Of a DNA stretch of 64,000 nucleotides, positions 19,932-29,688 are shown in pieces. Every line of letters begins with the position of its first letter. Positions within the stretch are counted from its first letter, which is position 1. The notes under the pieces are model-generated. The model searched no databases, was not told the DNA's origin, and was given only the letters and a program-made list of their open reading frames with translations. The stretch covers positions 992,001 to 1,056,000 of the forward strand of contig JAFCMP010000445.1 of assembly GCA_017506865.1 (NCBI GenBank), in the 5' to 3' direction. The translations under genes were made by a program, and so were the position numbers. The stretch is from Tribonema minus. Lineage: Eukaryota > Sar > Xanthophyceae > Tribonematales > Tribonemataceae.

Positions 19932-20082
19932 TTGGTCGTTCGAACGACTTGGCACACGAGTTGAGGCAAGAACACGCGGCGCTGTGCGCATAATACATGT
20001 TTCAGAACTATTGATTGTTCGAACGGGCATGACGCATTAGTTGAGGCAAGAACACGGCGCTGTGCATGTGGTACATGTTTTG
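19932..20082 (+). repeat. Direct repeat, two 72-bp copies
   Basis: Copies at 19932-20003 and 20011-20082 share GTTCGAACG, GTTGAGGCAAGAACACG, GCGCTGTGC and TACATGTTTT in the same order with small changes. They lie upstream of the minus-strand SET gene, so they could include duplicated promoter DNA. Confidence 0.6.
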
Positions 20083-20134
20083 CATTTTTCGAAGTCGCAT
20101 GATGCTCGCATGCATCGTACACATACACTCCTCG

Positions 20135-20995
20135 TCACACCTGTGCAATCTTGCCAGTGGCGTCAGCTCCGTCGTCGTACGACCCCTCAATACGGCCCCG
20201 CATGGCGTCAAGGAACCGCCGCCTGGCGGATTCACTCATGACGTGCAGCACGAGCACACAGGAGCCCGGATCGATCGACAGGGTCACGTCGATGGATCCG
20301 CTGCGAGTGGTGAACCGAAGCGGTGCCTGTGCACAGAGGGTCACATTGAAGCCGTCGAGCCTGTCATCTCGGACGACGGTCACCTTGCCGGCCGTGACTG
20401 CGTAGATGGAGACGACGGGTTGAACTGCGTTCTGCAACGACACTGTCATGGCACTCTCGCTAGTGATGAGATCTGCGACCAGCGTGAGAGTACACGCGGC
20501 GAGATCAGGGTCTATCGACAAGAGCGCCGGGACTAGGCTGCCGTCGTCGTCGCAGCAGAGTAAGAAACGCCTCGCTCCCTCCTCTCTGATCTTATATACG
20601 ACGTCGTTGTTGACCAAGACCGCGTTTCGCACAGCGGCGAACATCGCGTTGTTCGTTACGGGTCGGGGTACGAACGAAGTCGTAGGCGATTCGAGGGTAT
20701 TGCCAAGACGGCCTGTGATCCTGAGAATGGTGTGGCGTCCGGGGGAGGCGACGTCGAGGGGTTTGCCACCGGCAGCCGCAGCACTGCCAGCAGCGGCAGT
20801 GCCGACAGTAGCGGCAGAACCGCCAGCAGCGGCAGCACTGCCAGCAGTCGCAGTACTGAAGTTTGCATCATCGACAGAGCCGCCGTCACCATCGAAGCCC
20901 TCGACCTTCTGGACATCCTCGCCAGGGGGAGGACCCTGCGAAGGCAGATGATACGGCGCGGCTGAGGCGATGACCACTGTGCTGCTGAGCGTCAT
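20135..20995 (-). CDS. Hypothetical protein with Ala/Gly repeat linker, 286 aa
   Basis: Start taken at MTLSSTVVIASAAPYHLPSQ; the frame upstream encodes a hydrophobic stretch and could be a longer form. Residues 45-80 are low complexity, built from repeats such as GSAAAAGG. The C-terminal 180 residues form a beta-rich domain (HTILRITGRLGN, NNAMFAAVRNAVL, FLLCCDDDGSLVPALLSIDP). No catalytic motif is clear. I do not recognise the family; the composition suits a virion protein with a flexible linker. Confidence 0.55.
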   Translation of the reverse strand: MTLSSTVVIASAAPYHLPSQGPPPGEDVQKVEGFDGDGGSVDDANFSTATAGSAAAAGGSAATVGTAAAGSAAAAGGKPLDVASPGRHTILRITGRLGNTLESPTTSFVPRPVTNNAMFAAVRNAVLVNNDVVYKIREEGARRFLLCCDDDGSLVPALLSIDPDLAACTLTLVADLITSESAMTVSLQNAVQPVVSIYAVTAGKVTVVRDDRLDGFNVTLCAQAPLRFTTRSGSIDVTLSIDPGSCVLVLHVMSESARRRFLDAMRGRIEGSYDDGADATGKIAQV

Positions 20996-21101
20996 GCAAT
21001 GCCGTACATGGGACACATATACAAGCACGCACACGAACGCAAAGAGCCACTTCGACACTATTGATGAAAGAGCGTATATTGAAAACATGCGCTGTTCTCA
21101 G

Positions 21102-21708
21102 TCACGAGGCCTTGGGTATCTTGGAGCTGCCGCCGCCATCTTCGCTATGCGCCTTGCGCTTCGCGGCCTGTGAAAGACAGGTGAGGAAAATTTTCAGCTT
21201 TGGTTCGAAATGTGAGACTGTCATGTCGACATCATGCAAAGAGTGCCGGATGCAAACCCGCATGTGATGAAACATTCGCACGCACCTGCGAAACTTCGAG
21301 CGCCTCTGCAGTTTCTAATGCTTTGGCCGCGATCGATGCCTTTTCAGCCTTGAGTGCCTGCGCGGCAGCGAACGCTCGATCTGCAGTATCCTTTTTCTCC
21401 CTGGCCACTGCCGTCGCCTTCTTTGCCGCATCCTCCTCTCGTTCTGCTTCAGCCATTGCCTCCCTGGCCACTACTGTCGCCTGCCTCGCCACTTCCTCCT
21501 TGGCCAACGCGTCATCTAGAGCTTCAGTTGAGGCGGTGATGTCCTGATTTGCAGCATTGACTTTGATATCTGCAGCCGCTTTCGCCTTCTCGGCCTCAAG
21601 CGCCTGTTCGAACTGAGCCGCCACCTGGTTGAACTGAGCCGCCACCTGCTGGGCACGTTCAAACTTCTCCTGCAAACTGGACTGGAATGGGGCAAGGGTC
21701 GTCGCCAT
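21102..21708 (-). CDS. Two-exon coiled-coil protein with basic tail, 162 aa
   Basis: Exon 1 (21708-21286) starts MATTLAPFQSSLQEKFERAQ and forms one long Ala/Glu/Lys-rich coiled coil. The intron (GCAG|GTGCGT...TTTCACAG|GCC) is in phase 0, and exon 2 (21167-21102) adds AAKRKAHSEDGGGSSKIPKA, a short basic tail that looks like a nuclear localisation signal. In style the coiled coil resembles exon 1 of the gene at 2663 (Ala-rich, similar heptads, intron directly after it), so the two may be related. Function unknown. Confidence 0.6.
21168..21285 (-). other. Spliceosomal intron, 118 bp
   Basis: Minus-strand donor GTGCGT and acceptor CTGTCTTTCACAG. Exon 1 is exactly 141 codons, so the frame is kept. 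Confidence 0.65.
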
Positions 21709-21916
21709 ATCAGCAGTGCTTGTGTGCAACACGAGTTGTTGTCGAGCGACATGAGCACGCACCTCGAAAGACGCACGTCGAGCATACCTCACAAAACATA
21801 TATGAGTGCTGACTATGGTTTTGACATGCCAGAGAAATACTGTTCATGTGCCTCACGGATCGGGCAGTTTACGGACACAGTGAACTAGTAATTTCAATTA
21901 GGATTATTGCATTTTT

Positions 21917-22201
21917 TTAACGCTGCTGAGGGTGAGAGAAGTCAGCAGCAGCAGGAGAGCAACGCTCCTCTTGCGCAGATGCCCCTGCGCAGCCAACAAG
22001 GTGTATGTACCCAGCGCAAGGCGCTCTCTCATGCAGACATGGGCATCTCCACTTACCATTCCTTTGACAGGAAATGTCAACTGGAATTCCTTGTGGTGCT
22101 GGTGCTGGTGCTGCTGGCGCTGGCGCTGACGCTATTACTGATGAATGTACTGCTGAGGACGTCTCTTCACCGCAGCACACACTCCTGATGCGTTTGCGCA
22201 C
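21917..22201 (-). CDS. Possible small Cys-rich protein
   Basis: The frame encodes an Ala/Pro-rich stretch (SAPAPAAPAPAPQG) followed by a cysteine-rich segment (CQRNGKWRCPCLHERAPC). A good donor sequence (ATG|GTAAGTGG) occurs inside, so it may be spliced rather than read through. A plus-strand frame over the same bases encodes a hydrophobic segment and is the alternative. Evidence is weak for either. Confidence 0.25.
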   Translation of the reverse strand: MRKRIRSVCCGEETSSAVHSSVIASAPAPAAPAPAPQGIPVDISCQRNGKWRCPCLHERAPCAGYIHLVGCAGASAQEERCSPAAADFSHPQQR

Positions 22202-22640
22202 TGTGTCCTGATGGTTGTGGTGAAACCCAACACAACAAACATAACCTCAAGTCCTATTTGAAGTTTCAGGCAGAAAACAGTTTCCCTGCTGAACAGGTGC
22301 CAGCGCTGTCAGCAGAGGGTACAAGGGCTGTCAACAGCGCTGCCAGCAGCTTTTATGCAGTCTTTGCCACCTAGCCTATAGTCATACATTCAGAAAGGTA
22401 GGAATACCGCAGACTGCTGAGGAGTTGGTGTGCAAGCAGCAACACACAGCGGAAGTGAGCAGCGCAGCACCGTAGCAGCGTCAAGCAACGCAAAGGAGGC
22501 AAGAAACGTAGCGCAGGCAGCAAAACAGCGTGAGGCAGTAGGAAGGATCAGCAAACAGGATTTTAGCAGCGCAGAAACAGCAGCAGCAGGGAGCAGAAAC
22601 AGCGGAATCAGCAGAAGCAGAGCAGCAGGGAGCAGCAGTA
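22202..22640. other. Gene-free spacer, CAG/GCA-rich
   Basis: No convincing gene. The stretch is rich in AGCAGC and GAGCAG triplets from 22430 to 22635 and leads directly into the three-exon gene at 22641. Confidence 0.4.
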
Positions 22641-25210
22641 GTGCAGATGAACGACATGTGTCGCATTTGTGAGGCACTCATCAAGTCCATCACAAACCGG
22701 AGTGGTGCTGCTGCACCAGGGAACGCCCCTGCGCCATCTGTGGACTATCCGTACTGTCTGTACCCCCCGTACATCCAGCACCCGGGACCTGCGCTCAACG
22801 CGTTCCGTACCGAGCACACCAGGCGGGGATGCAAGGGCATCTGCACGTGCAGGTTCAATGTTCGCGGCGCCATGGTCACCTGGGAACAGGTCGAAAACGG
22901 CTCATCACCAGAGTTCCTCGAGGCGGCCGCACGCGCTCTCGACAGTCAGGTAATCCCGGGTGACCTGCACATCGTCGGCCCTGTCAGCAGCGGACCCCTC
23001 TTCCCACTCAACTGTGAGGAACTGGCGAGGGCCTTGATCGCCGACTCATCGGTGTTCATTGTGAACGTCTCCCACGTCGTGCCCCAGCAGTGGGTCGTGC
23101 TGCACCTGACACGCGATAAACTAGACGTGCATACCACGTTCAAGAGCCCTCCTCAGTGCGATACATTCTTCAGTCTAGTGAAGAACTGCCTCCACGTAGC
23201 ATGGCAGGTGAAATGGGATCGCACAGACGATGTCGCTGTGCAGGAGTTCCCGACGGACAGAGATCCACTGTCCATCGCGTTGGACATCATAAGGGGGGTG
23301 AGCACGGGTCCTCACGGCGCCACATCTCTCGACTTCTTCAAGTGCGAAGTGGTGTCGTTCGGCAAGACGCAATCCGACGCCATCGCCCGCCGGCGGTGGT
23401 TGGCGGAAACCGCGCTGGAGACCTACCGGCGGCCGCTCGTGCCCGACGAGACGTCGCTTTTCTCGTTGCATGATGTGTACACGATGAGCGCGACGGATAT
23501 CCAGCGCACAGTCCAGGGCGCCTCCACATCCCTTGAAGACGCGTTGAGCACGGCATTGGGGGCCCTGGCAAGGGCGAAGCGCAGCTGCCGCATAAATCCA
23601 GCAAAGCACGAGAAGCGGGTGGCGAAGAAGGAGTCGCTGGCCCGCGCCTACGGCCGGCAGGCCGACGAGCTGCTGCGATGGACAGTCTGGGTCACTTCAG
23701 GCGGCGGCGGTGCTGGCGGCGGTGCTGACAGCGGTGCTGGCGGCGGTGCTGGCGGCGGTTCTGGCGGCGGTGCTGGCGGCGGTGCTGGCGGCGGCGGTTC
23801 TGGCGGCTGCGGCGGTGCTGGCGGTGGTAGTTTTGGCGGCGGCAGTGCTTCTGGCGCCGACAGCTTCTTTGAAGAAGACCTGTTTGGCAGTGTGGCCAGT
23901 ACTGGCACGGGGGACGTCGACGATATGTCTACTATGGTAAGCACCTGCATGAGGTGTCATATACACAGCGTTATGTCGCTCAGCGTCGCCGCTCTATGTT
24001 AACTTATGTTGACTTTCATCATGCAGGGTGTATAACTTCACTCTTCACACTTGCACTGTGCAGGCGGCAGCTGCGCGCGCGGAGCAAGTGGCTGCCGCGG
24101 CAGCTGCGCGCGCGGCAGAGGAGGAGGCAGCCGTAGCGGAAGCTGCGCGCGTGGCGGCGGAGGAGACAGCCGCGGCGGAAGCTGCGCGCGTGGCGGCGGA
24201 AGAGGCACCCGCGCGGCGCGAGGCTCAGTCACCGGCGGCCAAGCGGGCGAGGCGCACAGCAGTAGATGAGGAGCTTATCATTCATGTACGTGAGAAGTAG
24301 AAGAAATGTAATGTCATGATTTTGTGCCAATCAAAAGAGTCGCAGCACGACCACAGCGAGCTCATCACTTCCCGTGTGTGTTCCCCCCACCTCACAGACA
24401 CCTCGACGCGCGCGGAAGGCCGAGGACGACGCCCCCAGAGAGGACACCGTTCCCGAGGCCAAGGCTGTCAGAGCCAACACCGTGTTGCTACGACACATCC
24501 CCTGCCTCTCTCAAGTCAAGGTGATGGACGTCCCAGACGACAACGACTGTGGACGCCACGTCCTGCGATACTTGCTCGCCATGGAAACGGGCGAGTTGAT
24601 TGACATCGAGGGAGTGCGCGACTCGTTGTCAACCGCTCTGCAGACAATTCTCGAGCGCGCCGGCAGTTCCGCCATACAAACCGCGAAGCACGTCGCCGAG
24701 TACACCGAGCACAGCAGCAAAGATTTCGAGCGGCCGCCCCCTCAGCCTAGGCATCGCTGGCTGTGGGCTGACGAGATGCGCATCGGGATCGCTTCGGGGC
24801 GGTTCACTTGTGAGTCGGGCGATGAGCGGGTCAACCTTATTGTCCTCGAGGACTTCGTTCAGAGGTTCAAGACCAAGGGCAGCAGCAAAAAGTCGATCCG
24901 CACAAATGTTGGGGCGTACCATAAGGGCGTCACGCGCTTTGTAGTGCTCGTGATGTCAGGAGCGACTGCGAGCAAAAATGGAGGTGCGTGCCACTACCAG
25001 ATTGTCGTGAAGGAAACCGCGGCAGGTTCCCGTGGCGTGTTCGACACCAACGACTCCGGCGACAAGGTGTTCGTCGAGAGCATATTGGACACGCTGGATT
25101 CGCGAGAGATCCTCGACAACACAGTCGAAGCGATGTCTCACTACAACATGAGCTTGTTTTTCAAGCAGTGGTTTCAGAAGCCGGATGAGAATGGCATGTT
25201 CCTCATCTGA
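22641..25210 (+). CDS. Three-exon gene with OTU-type cysteine protease domain, 776 aa
   Basis: Exons 22641-23936, 24064-24285 and 24398-25210 join in phase 0 with canonical borders. Exon 1 holds a Cys-rich start (MCRICEALI), a domain with NVSHVVPQQWVVLHLTRDKL that recalls Ulp1-like folds, and a long Gly-rich linker. Exon 2 is Ala/Glu/Arg-rich (AARVAAEE repeats) and ends with a basic patch (AAKRARR). Exon 3 carries an OTU-like protease: the nucleophile region VPDDNDCGRHVLRYLL (Cys about residue 557) and a late histidine in ACHYQIVV (about residue 705). The OTU family removes ubiquitin, so interference with host ubiquitin signalling is likely. A shorter relative is at 45352-46098. Confidence 0.65.
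23697..23850 (+). repeat. GGCGGTGCT-type coding minisatellite
   Basis: Imperfect nine-base units (GGCGGTGCT and variants) repeat about 15 times and encode the Gly/Ala linker of the OTU gene. Confidence 0.7.
23937..24063 (+). other. Spliceosomal intron, 127 bp
   Basis: Donor ATG|GTAAGC, acceptor GCACTGTGCAG. Frame kept. Confidence 0.7.
24286..24397 (+). other. Spliceosomal intron, 112 bp
   Basis: Donor CAT|GTACGT, acceptor CCCACCTCACAG. Exon 2 is exactly 74 codons. Confidence 0.7.
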
Positions 25211-25279
25211 ATACGAACATTCGAGTAATTCAATGTACAATTTCGAAAGCGCTATTTGACAGTACATTTGTTGCGTGCC

Positions 25280-26137
25280 TCATTGATGTGTGAGAGGTGG
25301 AAGCTCTGTCTTGTTCCTGTGTGTCTTCGCAAAGCATACTGCTGCATTGTGCTTCCCCCTGCCGCACCTCGTGCACACCACGTGTGGCGATCGCAGCAAC
25401 TCCCGCCTCGCCGCGAACAGCCCCTCGTCGACGGGTGGCAAATCCTCGTACGTCGTATCCATGCGCGCACGCTTGTTGTAGGATGTACAGTCCACCGCGA
25501 AGTGCGTGGGGTCGCCGCACTTAAGGCATGCGTCCGTCGCTCCCCACAGTTGCTTCTCGATCGCCTGCCTCTCATCTGGCGTGAACCGCGCTGTGACGAA
25601 CGCCCCCCCTCTCACGTTGTCAATGCCATGAAGCGCCATCAACATGAGCACTTTTGTACCTTCCATGAATTTGTTGCCATTGTACTCAATGTCGATGACG
25701 CGCTCCATGGGATAATACTTGGTCCACATGGCGCTGTCGGTGCCGGTGAAGTGCTGCTCGAGTCGCTTGGGGAGGTTTTTTGTGAACCCCACATAGAATT
25801 TGCCCCCCCGCAGCTTCAGTGTGTAGACGACACTGAACTCGATCTCTGCTGGTGCGATGAACGCCTCCCAAGGCGGCGGACGTGGCGGCGTAGCTGGTAA
25901 AGGCGTCAGGGGACCTGATGGAGTCGACTGCGGCGACAGCGACGCTGCAGATAACACTGGACTGAGAAGGAGCGGTGGCGGCGGCGGGTTCACTGGGGAG
26001 AGCAACAGAGAGGGCGGTGGCGTTGGCACTCTTTGGGCCATCTTCATCAACTCATATATGTCAGATTTGTCGCAGACGAGGCCGAGCACATCGCACGCCG
26101 CTTTGAAATCGGTCGCAATCCTCGCGATGGAGCTCAT
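25280..26137 (-). CDS. GIY-YIG nuclease-like protein with two zinc knuckles, 285 aa
   Basis: Residues 1-40 are helical, 40-90 are Pro/Ser-rich. The GIY-YIG domain begins VVYTLKLRGGKFYVGFTKNL (about 103-122); the catalytic arginine would be in LPKRLEQH and the metal-binding glutamate in KFMEGTKVLML, followed by HGIDNVRGGAF as in giant-virus members. Two CCHC knuckles follow (CLKCGDPTHFAVDC and CTRCGRGKHNAAVC), a combination typical of giant viruses. The protein would bind and cut nucleic acid; the substrate is unknown. It starts near an ATG preceded by AT-rich DNA and is the first of a run of mixed-strand small genes. Confidence 0.75.
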   Translation of the reverse strand: MSSIARIATDFKAACDVLGLVCDKSDIYELMKMAQRVPTPPPSLLLSPVNPPPPPLLLSPVLSAASLSPQSTPSGPLTPLPATPPRPPPWEAFIAPAEIEFSVVYTLKLRGGKFYVGFTKNLPKRLEQHFTGTDSAMWTKYYPMERVIDIEYNGNKFMEGTKVLMLMALHGIDNVRGGAFVTARFTPDERQAIEKQLWGATDACLKCGDPTHFAVDCTSYNKRARMDTTYEDLPPVDEGLFAARRELLRSPHVVCTRCGRGKHNAAVCFAKTHRNKTELPPLTHQ

Positions 26138-26187
26138 GTTCTTTATGTACAGAGCAACATAAAAATGCTTATCTCAGTGGCGCGCTC

Positions 26188-26493
26188 TCATGTGTACGGA
26201 TCGACGAGCATGCCCAGCAGCGTCCCGGCGGCGAGCGAGACGACCGCGATGGCTCTCTCTGAAGGCTCGCCCCCACCTCGAAACGTTTTCAGACGATTCA
26301 TGTAAAAGAGGATGCTGCCGATAGCAACAAGAGATGCTTCAAAATCAGGAGAAATTTTCACTTCGCAGCGTTTGAAGCATGCCTTTGTTGAGAACCACAC
26401 CTCGACCGCGGCTCGCGCGATGGGCTCTCGAAAAGATGGGGTCGTGATGATCGCTCCGCACAATATGATAGTCAGCACCTCGACAGTCCTCAT
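26188..26493 (-). CDS. Small membrane protein, 101 aa
   Basis: Starts MRTVEVLTIILCGAIITTPS, a hydrophobic N-terminus that could be a signal anchor. A second hydrophobic segment lies in the middle (ASLVAIGSILFYMNRL) and a third near the end (AVVSLAAGTLLGMLV). It may be a virion inner-membrane protein. Divergent from the next gene at 26523, so the two share a 29-base spacer. Confidence 0.5.
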   Translation of the reverse strand: MRTVEVLTIILCGAIITTPSFREPIARAAVEVWFSTKACFKRCEVKISPDFEASLVAIGSILFYMNRLKTFRGGGEPSERAIAVVSLAAGTLLGMLVDPYT

Positions 26494-26522
26494 TTTTATG
26501 TATCGCAATACAAAAAGCGTAG

Positions 26523-27449
26523 ATGACGCGAAAAATTGACCTGATAATGAACGCCATCAACACGAGGGGAGACGCAGACGAAGAGGTGCGAGGCATCCTC
26601 GAGCGGACAGCAAAGATGAAGCCTTCGTACGCGTCGTTGATACTGGTCGACTTTGTCAAGTTTGCGGCCGCGGTGGACACCGTGCGAGACTCGCGTGCGT
26701 CCATCATGCGGTACTGCACGTCACTGCGGCAGGTCGTGACGTCGCCTGAGTGCCCTCCGCAAGCGAGAAGGCTGATGGACGCCATCGTTGGCGCGCTGCT
26801 CGCCTGGCACAGCGGTGACGACCTCGCGCACACAATGGCGGGCGTGACATTTCGAAAAGCTTTTTTTTGTTGTGGCAGCGACATCCCGGCCTACACGGCG
26901 AGCAGCTTCTTCAGCTCGAGCGCACTGAAGGTGATGAAAAGGAAGGCAGCGGAGAGCGAAGACGCCGATTGCCCGAATCGATTCATTCTGGAACTGCTGT
27001 CGTCTCCGCAGAGCGAGCAGCAGCTGCGAACGGAGGTGCTGAGGGCGGCATGCGCGTGTGTGGAAGCCTCCGACTCCTCCCGCTCACTGGGCTTCGAATC
27101 CCTTTTCAAGAAAGGCAGCGCTCACGATGACGTGTGGCAGACGGTGGGGGCCCGCTTGTATGGGGAGGAAGACCCCGAGGTCGTGCGGTGGACCGCTGTC
27201 GTGAGTGACCTGACCGGCGACTGCGACCGAGTGCGCGCCCTCATCGCAATATTGTCATTCTTACTGTATTATCAATATCTGCGCAAGCACGCGACAGAGA
27301 CAATCGCCAAGTTCGGCGAGGACGCCGAGCCCTCGAAAGCCGAGGAGGAGGAGAAACGAGTCGAAGCAACGCACTCGCGACCAGCTGCGGACATCGAAGC
27401 ATGGGCAACCGCCAATCCCGGGAAAATACGTGTGGTCAAAACTGATTGA
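26523..27449 (+). CDS. Hypothetical protein, 308 aa
   Basis: An intact frame from ATG to stop. The N-terminal 130 residues are helical (ILVDFVKFAAAVDTVRDSRA, then a Cys pair in YCTSL/SPECPP). The middle is acidic and Ser-rich, and a hydrophobic segment (ALIAILSFLLYYQYL) near residue 245 could span a membrane. The tail is charged (AEEEEKRVEA). I do not recognise the family. It overlaps the end of the convergent small membrane gene at 27436. Confidence 0.55.
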   Translation: MTRKIDLIMNAINTRGDADEEVRGILERTAKMKPSYASLILVDFVKFAAAVDTVRDSRASIMRYCTSLRQVVTSPECPPQARRLMDAIVGALLAWHSGDDLAHTMAGVTFRKAFFCCGSDIPAYTASSFFSSSALKVMKRKAAESEDADCPNRFILELLSSPQSEQQLRTEVLRAACACVEASDSSRSLGFESLFKKGSAHDDVWQTVGARLYGEEDPEVVRWTAVVSDLTGDCDRVRALIAILSFLLYYQYLRKHATETIAKFGEDAEPSKAEEEEKRVEATHSRPAADIEAWATANPGKIRVVKTD

Positions 27450-27726
27450 GACGTGTGGAGTAAGCTCCACCAGGGAAAAACAAGATAATGGCGCCGCTCG
27501 CGAGGGACACTGCGAGAGCGCCGGCCATCGAAGTCTGCCTCACGTGCATGGCGTCGACCTCCGGTGCGAGCAGGAACGGCGGCTCAGAGGCGAGGCTGAC
27601 GAGAAACACCAGAGTCGCGGTGATGGAAGCCAAACCTAGCTTCGTGCTGAACAATGCGCTCGAGAGGGCGAAATTGCCGAGAGGGCGCGAGCCGGGAGCT
27701 GTGACGATGACAGACGACAATGACAT
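27436..27726 (-). CDS. Small membrane protein, 96 aa
   Basis: Starts MSLSSVIVTAPGSRPLGNFA. Two hydrophobic segments (LASITATLVFLVSLA and GALAVSLASGAIILFF) make it a likely two-span membrane protein. Its stop overlaps the 3' end of the previous gene by 14 bases. Family not recognised. Confidence 0.5.
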   Translation of the reverse strand: MSLSSVIVTAPGSRPLGNFALSSALFSTKLGLASITATLVFLVSLASEPPFLLAPEVDAMHVRQTSMAGALAVSLASGAIILFFPGGAYSTRLNQF

Positions 27727-27791
27727 GTTTCTCTGAAGCACACAAAAAACTCATTTCATTTTCAAAACGCACACGTTCACACGCATTGTGT

Positions 27792-28361
27792 TCACTCGTC
27801 GGTCTTGCTCTCCTCCACACCCTCATCCTCAGGGGCGACTTCCTCCTCCTCCACGACAGCGTCCTCCTTCTGCGCAGCAGCGTCCTCCTGTGCGACTTCT
27901 TCAGCGATCTTTCCGAACTCCTCGCTCGCTTTGAGCGCCGCGCGCTGCGTCTTCTCTTCGTGCGCTTGTGCGAGGCGCTGCATCATCTCTTTTTTCTCAC
28001 CCTTCTGGTGCTCGCGGTGTGAATCGAACACAGCCTGAACTCTGCCATCCGTGAAGTTGACATTGTCGATCTCATCGATGCGGGGCGGCAGAGGTGCCCA
28101 CTCATTCGTCTTGAGTGTGTACACATCAAAGAAATTGTTTTCATTGCGAAGGCTCTTCGCCCACCTGTTGGCTTCAGCCAACGATTCGCGGCAGCCATGA
28201 ACACGAATCAAAAGCTCCTTTGCTTTCTGATTCGTGCCGGACGGCGCGACGACTGTCATCACACAGTAACGCTGTGACGAGTCGGTGAGGTGGTGTGGGA
28301 CGGGCTTGCGCGAGTTCATGGCATTTTCGTCTACGTCCTCGATGCTGCGCCAGTCGCTCAT
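27792..28361 (-). CDS. DUF5832-like conserved giant-virus protein, 189 aa
   Basis: Begins MSDWRSIEDVDENAMNSRKP and has YCVMTVVAPSGTNQKAKELL, then IRVHGCRESLAEANRWAKSL, then NFFDVYTLKTNEWAPLPP. This order (a short strand block with V.P, the RG[CV]...AE...A..L helix, then DVY....W.P) is what I know from the small protein family conserved across giant viruses as DUF5832. The C-terminal 90 residues are a charged coiled coil with a Glu-rich tail. Its role is unknown; family members are conserved across large DNA viruses. GATAAAATGTTG lies 26 bases upstream of the start. Confidence 0.65.
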   Translation of the reverse strand: MSDWRSIEDVDENAMNSRKPVPHHLTDSSQRYCVMTVVAPSGTNQKAKELLIRVHGCRESLAEANRWAKSLRNENNFFDVYTLKTNEWAPLPPRIDEIDNVNFTDGRVQAVFDSHREHQKGEKKEMMQRLAQAHEEKTQRAALKASEEFGKIAEEVAQEDAAAQKEDAVVEEEEVAPEDEGVEESKTDE

Positions 28362-28386
28362 GATTCTCAGTGATACACATCACACA

Positions 28387-28399
28387 ACATTTTATCGGT
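28387..28399 (-). promoter_or_regulatory. GATAAAATGTTG motif
   Basis: Minus-strand copy of the recurring TAAAATGTTG motif, 26 bases before the DUF5832-like gene. Other copies precede genes at 5126, 16173, 33887, 38530, 45292 and 48275. Confidence 0.45.
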
Positions 28400-28563
28400 G
28401 CTGCCAGGAACACAATATGCACATTTGAGAGTTGTGGCTCATGGCGATGGCTACATGATGCCACATTGTGAGCATGAAATCAACATGTCACTCAAACATT
28501 TCGTGACACATGAACGGCAATGAGCAGAGGCGTTTCGGGGCGTCGGAAACAAAAGTATATACA

Positions 28564-29100
28564 TTAGCACGGCGAGGCGGGCGTCGCTGCGCCGCCTATG
28601 AGCGGATGTGCTTCGATCCTGTCATTGAAGAAATCCCAATTTAAATTTTGGGCCATGGTGAGCTCTCGCGTCATGAGCGACTCCGACGTCACGTCCTTCC
28701 ATCCGTCGTCTCTAGCCTTGTCCATCGTCACGGCGTAGTGCGTGAGCGACTGTGGCCCCATGAACTTGACCGCGATGGAGAGCGCCGTGATCATGAGCAC
28801 GACCAGCTCCCCGTCCTTCTGGAGGTCCTCCGCGTAGTCGCTCTTGACGCGTATCCACAGCGATAACGCCGCCTCGAAGTAGCAAGTCGGCAGCTTTCTT
28901 CTGGAACAGAGGCACATCATGAGCTCCCTCTCCTCCTGGCACAGAGCGAGGGGCGTGGGAGGAGAGTATCTGCACCAGACGCTGCGCGTTGCATGTGTCT
29001 TTGGCGGTGAGGGAGTCCTGAGCGGCGGCGACCAGGGCGATGGCGGACTCTCAGACGTGGTGCAGGCATGGCGAGGGCGCTTGGCACACGGCTCGGTCAT
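28564..29100 (-). CDS. Cyclin-like protein, 178 aa
   Basis: Starts MTEPCAKRPRHACTTSESPP, with Pro/Ser-rich, possibly phosphorylated N-terminus. The cyclin box follows: LPTCYFEAALSLWIRVKSDY, then ELVVLMITALSIAVKFMGPQ (the conserved hydrophobic helix with the AxKF signature), then ELTMAQNLNWDF at the end of the fold. It is short for a cyclin, as is usual for viral copies. It could steer host cyclin-dependent kinases to promote S phase or late transcription. The upstream region at 29146 carries CCCAATTT/CCCAATCGG sequences. Confidence 0.7.
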   Translation of the reverse strand: MTEPCAKRPRHACTTSESPPSPWSPPLRTPSPPKTHATRSVWCRYSPPTPLALCQEERELMMCLCSRRKLPTCYFEAALSLWIRVKSDYAEDLQKDGELVVLMITALSIAVKFMGPQSLTHYAVTMDKARDDGWKDVTSESLMTRELTMAQNLNWDFFNDRIEAHPLIGGAATPASPC

Positions 29101-29688
29101 GGGTTCTTGTTTGTGAGTTTGTGAGAGTGATGTTGTGCGCATTCCGATTCCCATTCCCAATTTAGAGGTTGTACCCCAAAATCCCAATCGGAAGTTTGTG
29201 GGGGCGCAGCACCGCTTGCCACTTGCGCTGTTGGTTGAACGGTTTTGATGCCAGCGCTGTGTGAATGAGAGCGCTAATGCGTAATTGTGGCGTGCGTGCT
29301 GTGTTCTACCGGTAATGGGAAGAAGAAACGGAACTGAAGTCCAAACTTCAATTGGGATAACCGGTCAAACACTCGAATTGTGCAGAAATATTTCGATGTC
29401 GTTCTCCAGTCAAACACTGCTCAAGAGATAGAGTCGAATACGAAGAGTCGAATACGAACACTCAACGAGCGTCCTGAAGTGTAGTTGTCATCTTCTACAG
29501 CGAAAAGAACACTCGAAGTGCGCGCGGGTGCTGACAAGCAAGCAAAAAATGAGCACCTCATGACTTCATGATTCAGCAGGTTCAAAACACGGCACACATC
29601 AACTTAAAGCACGAATGTCCGTAGCTCTCAGCGACTTCTGAATGTATTTACAGGCACGCAAAGGTGTACACCTCCACGCCAGCGCGCA
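29101..29688. other. Gene-poor region with AATTGGG-type motifs
   Basis: TTCCCAATTTAG, ATCCCAATCGG (29153-29190) and TTCAATTGGGATAACC (29346-29361) recur here, related to the motif at 1206. No convincing open frame of normal composition is visible. TCGAATACGAAGAGTCGAATACGAACACTC at 29431 is a short direct repeat. Confidence 0.4.
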
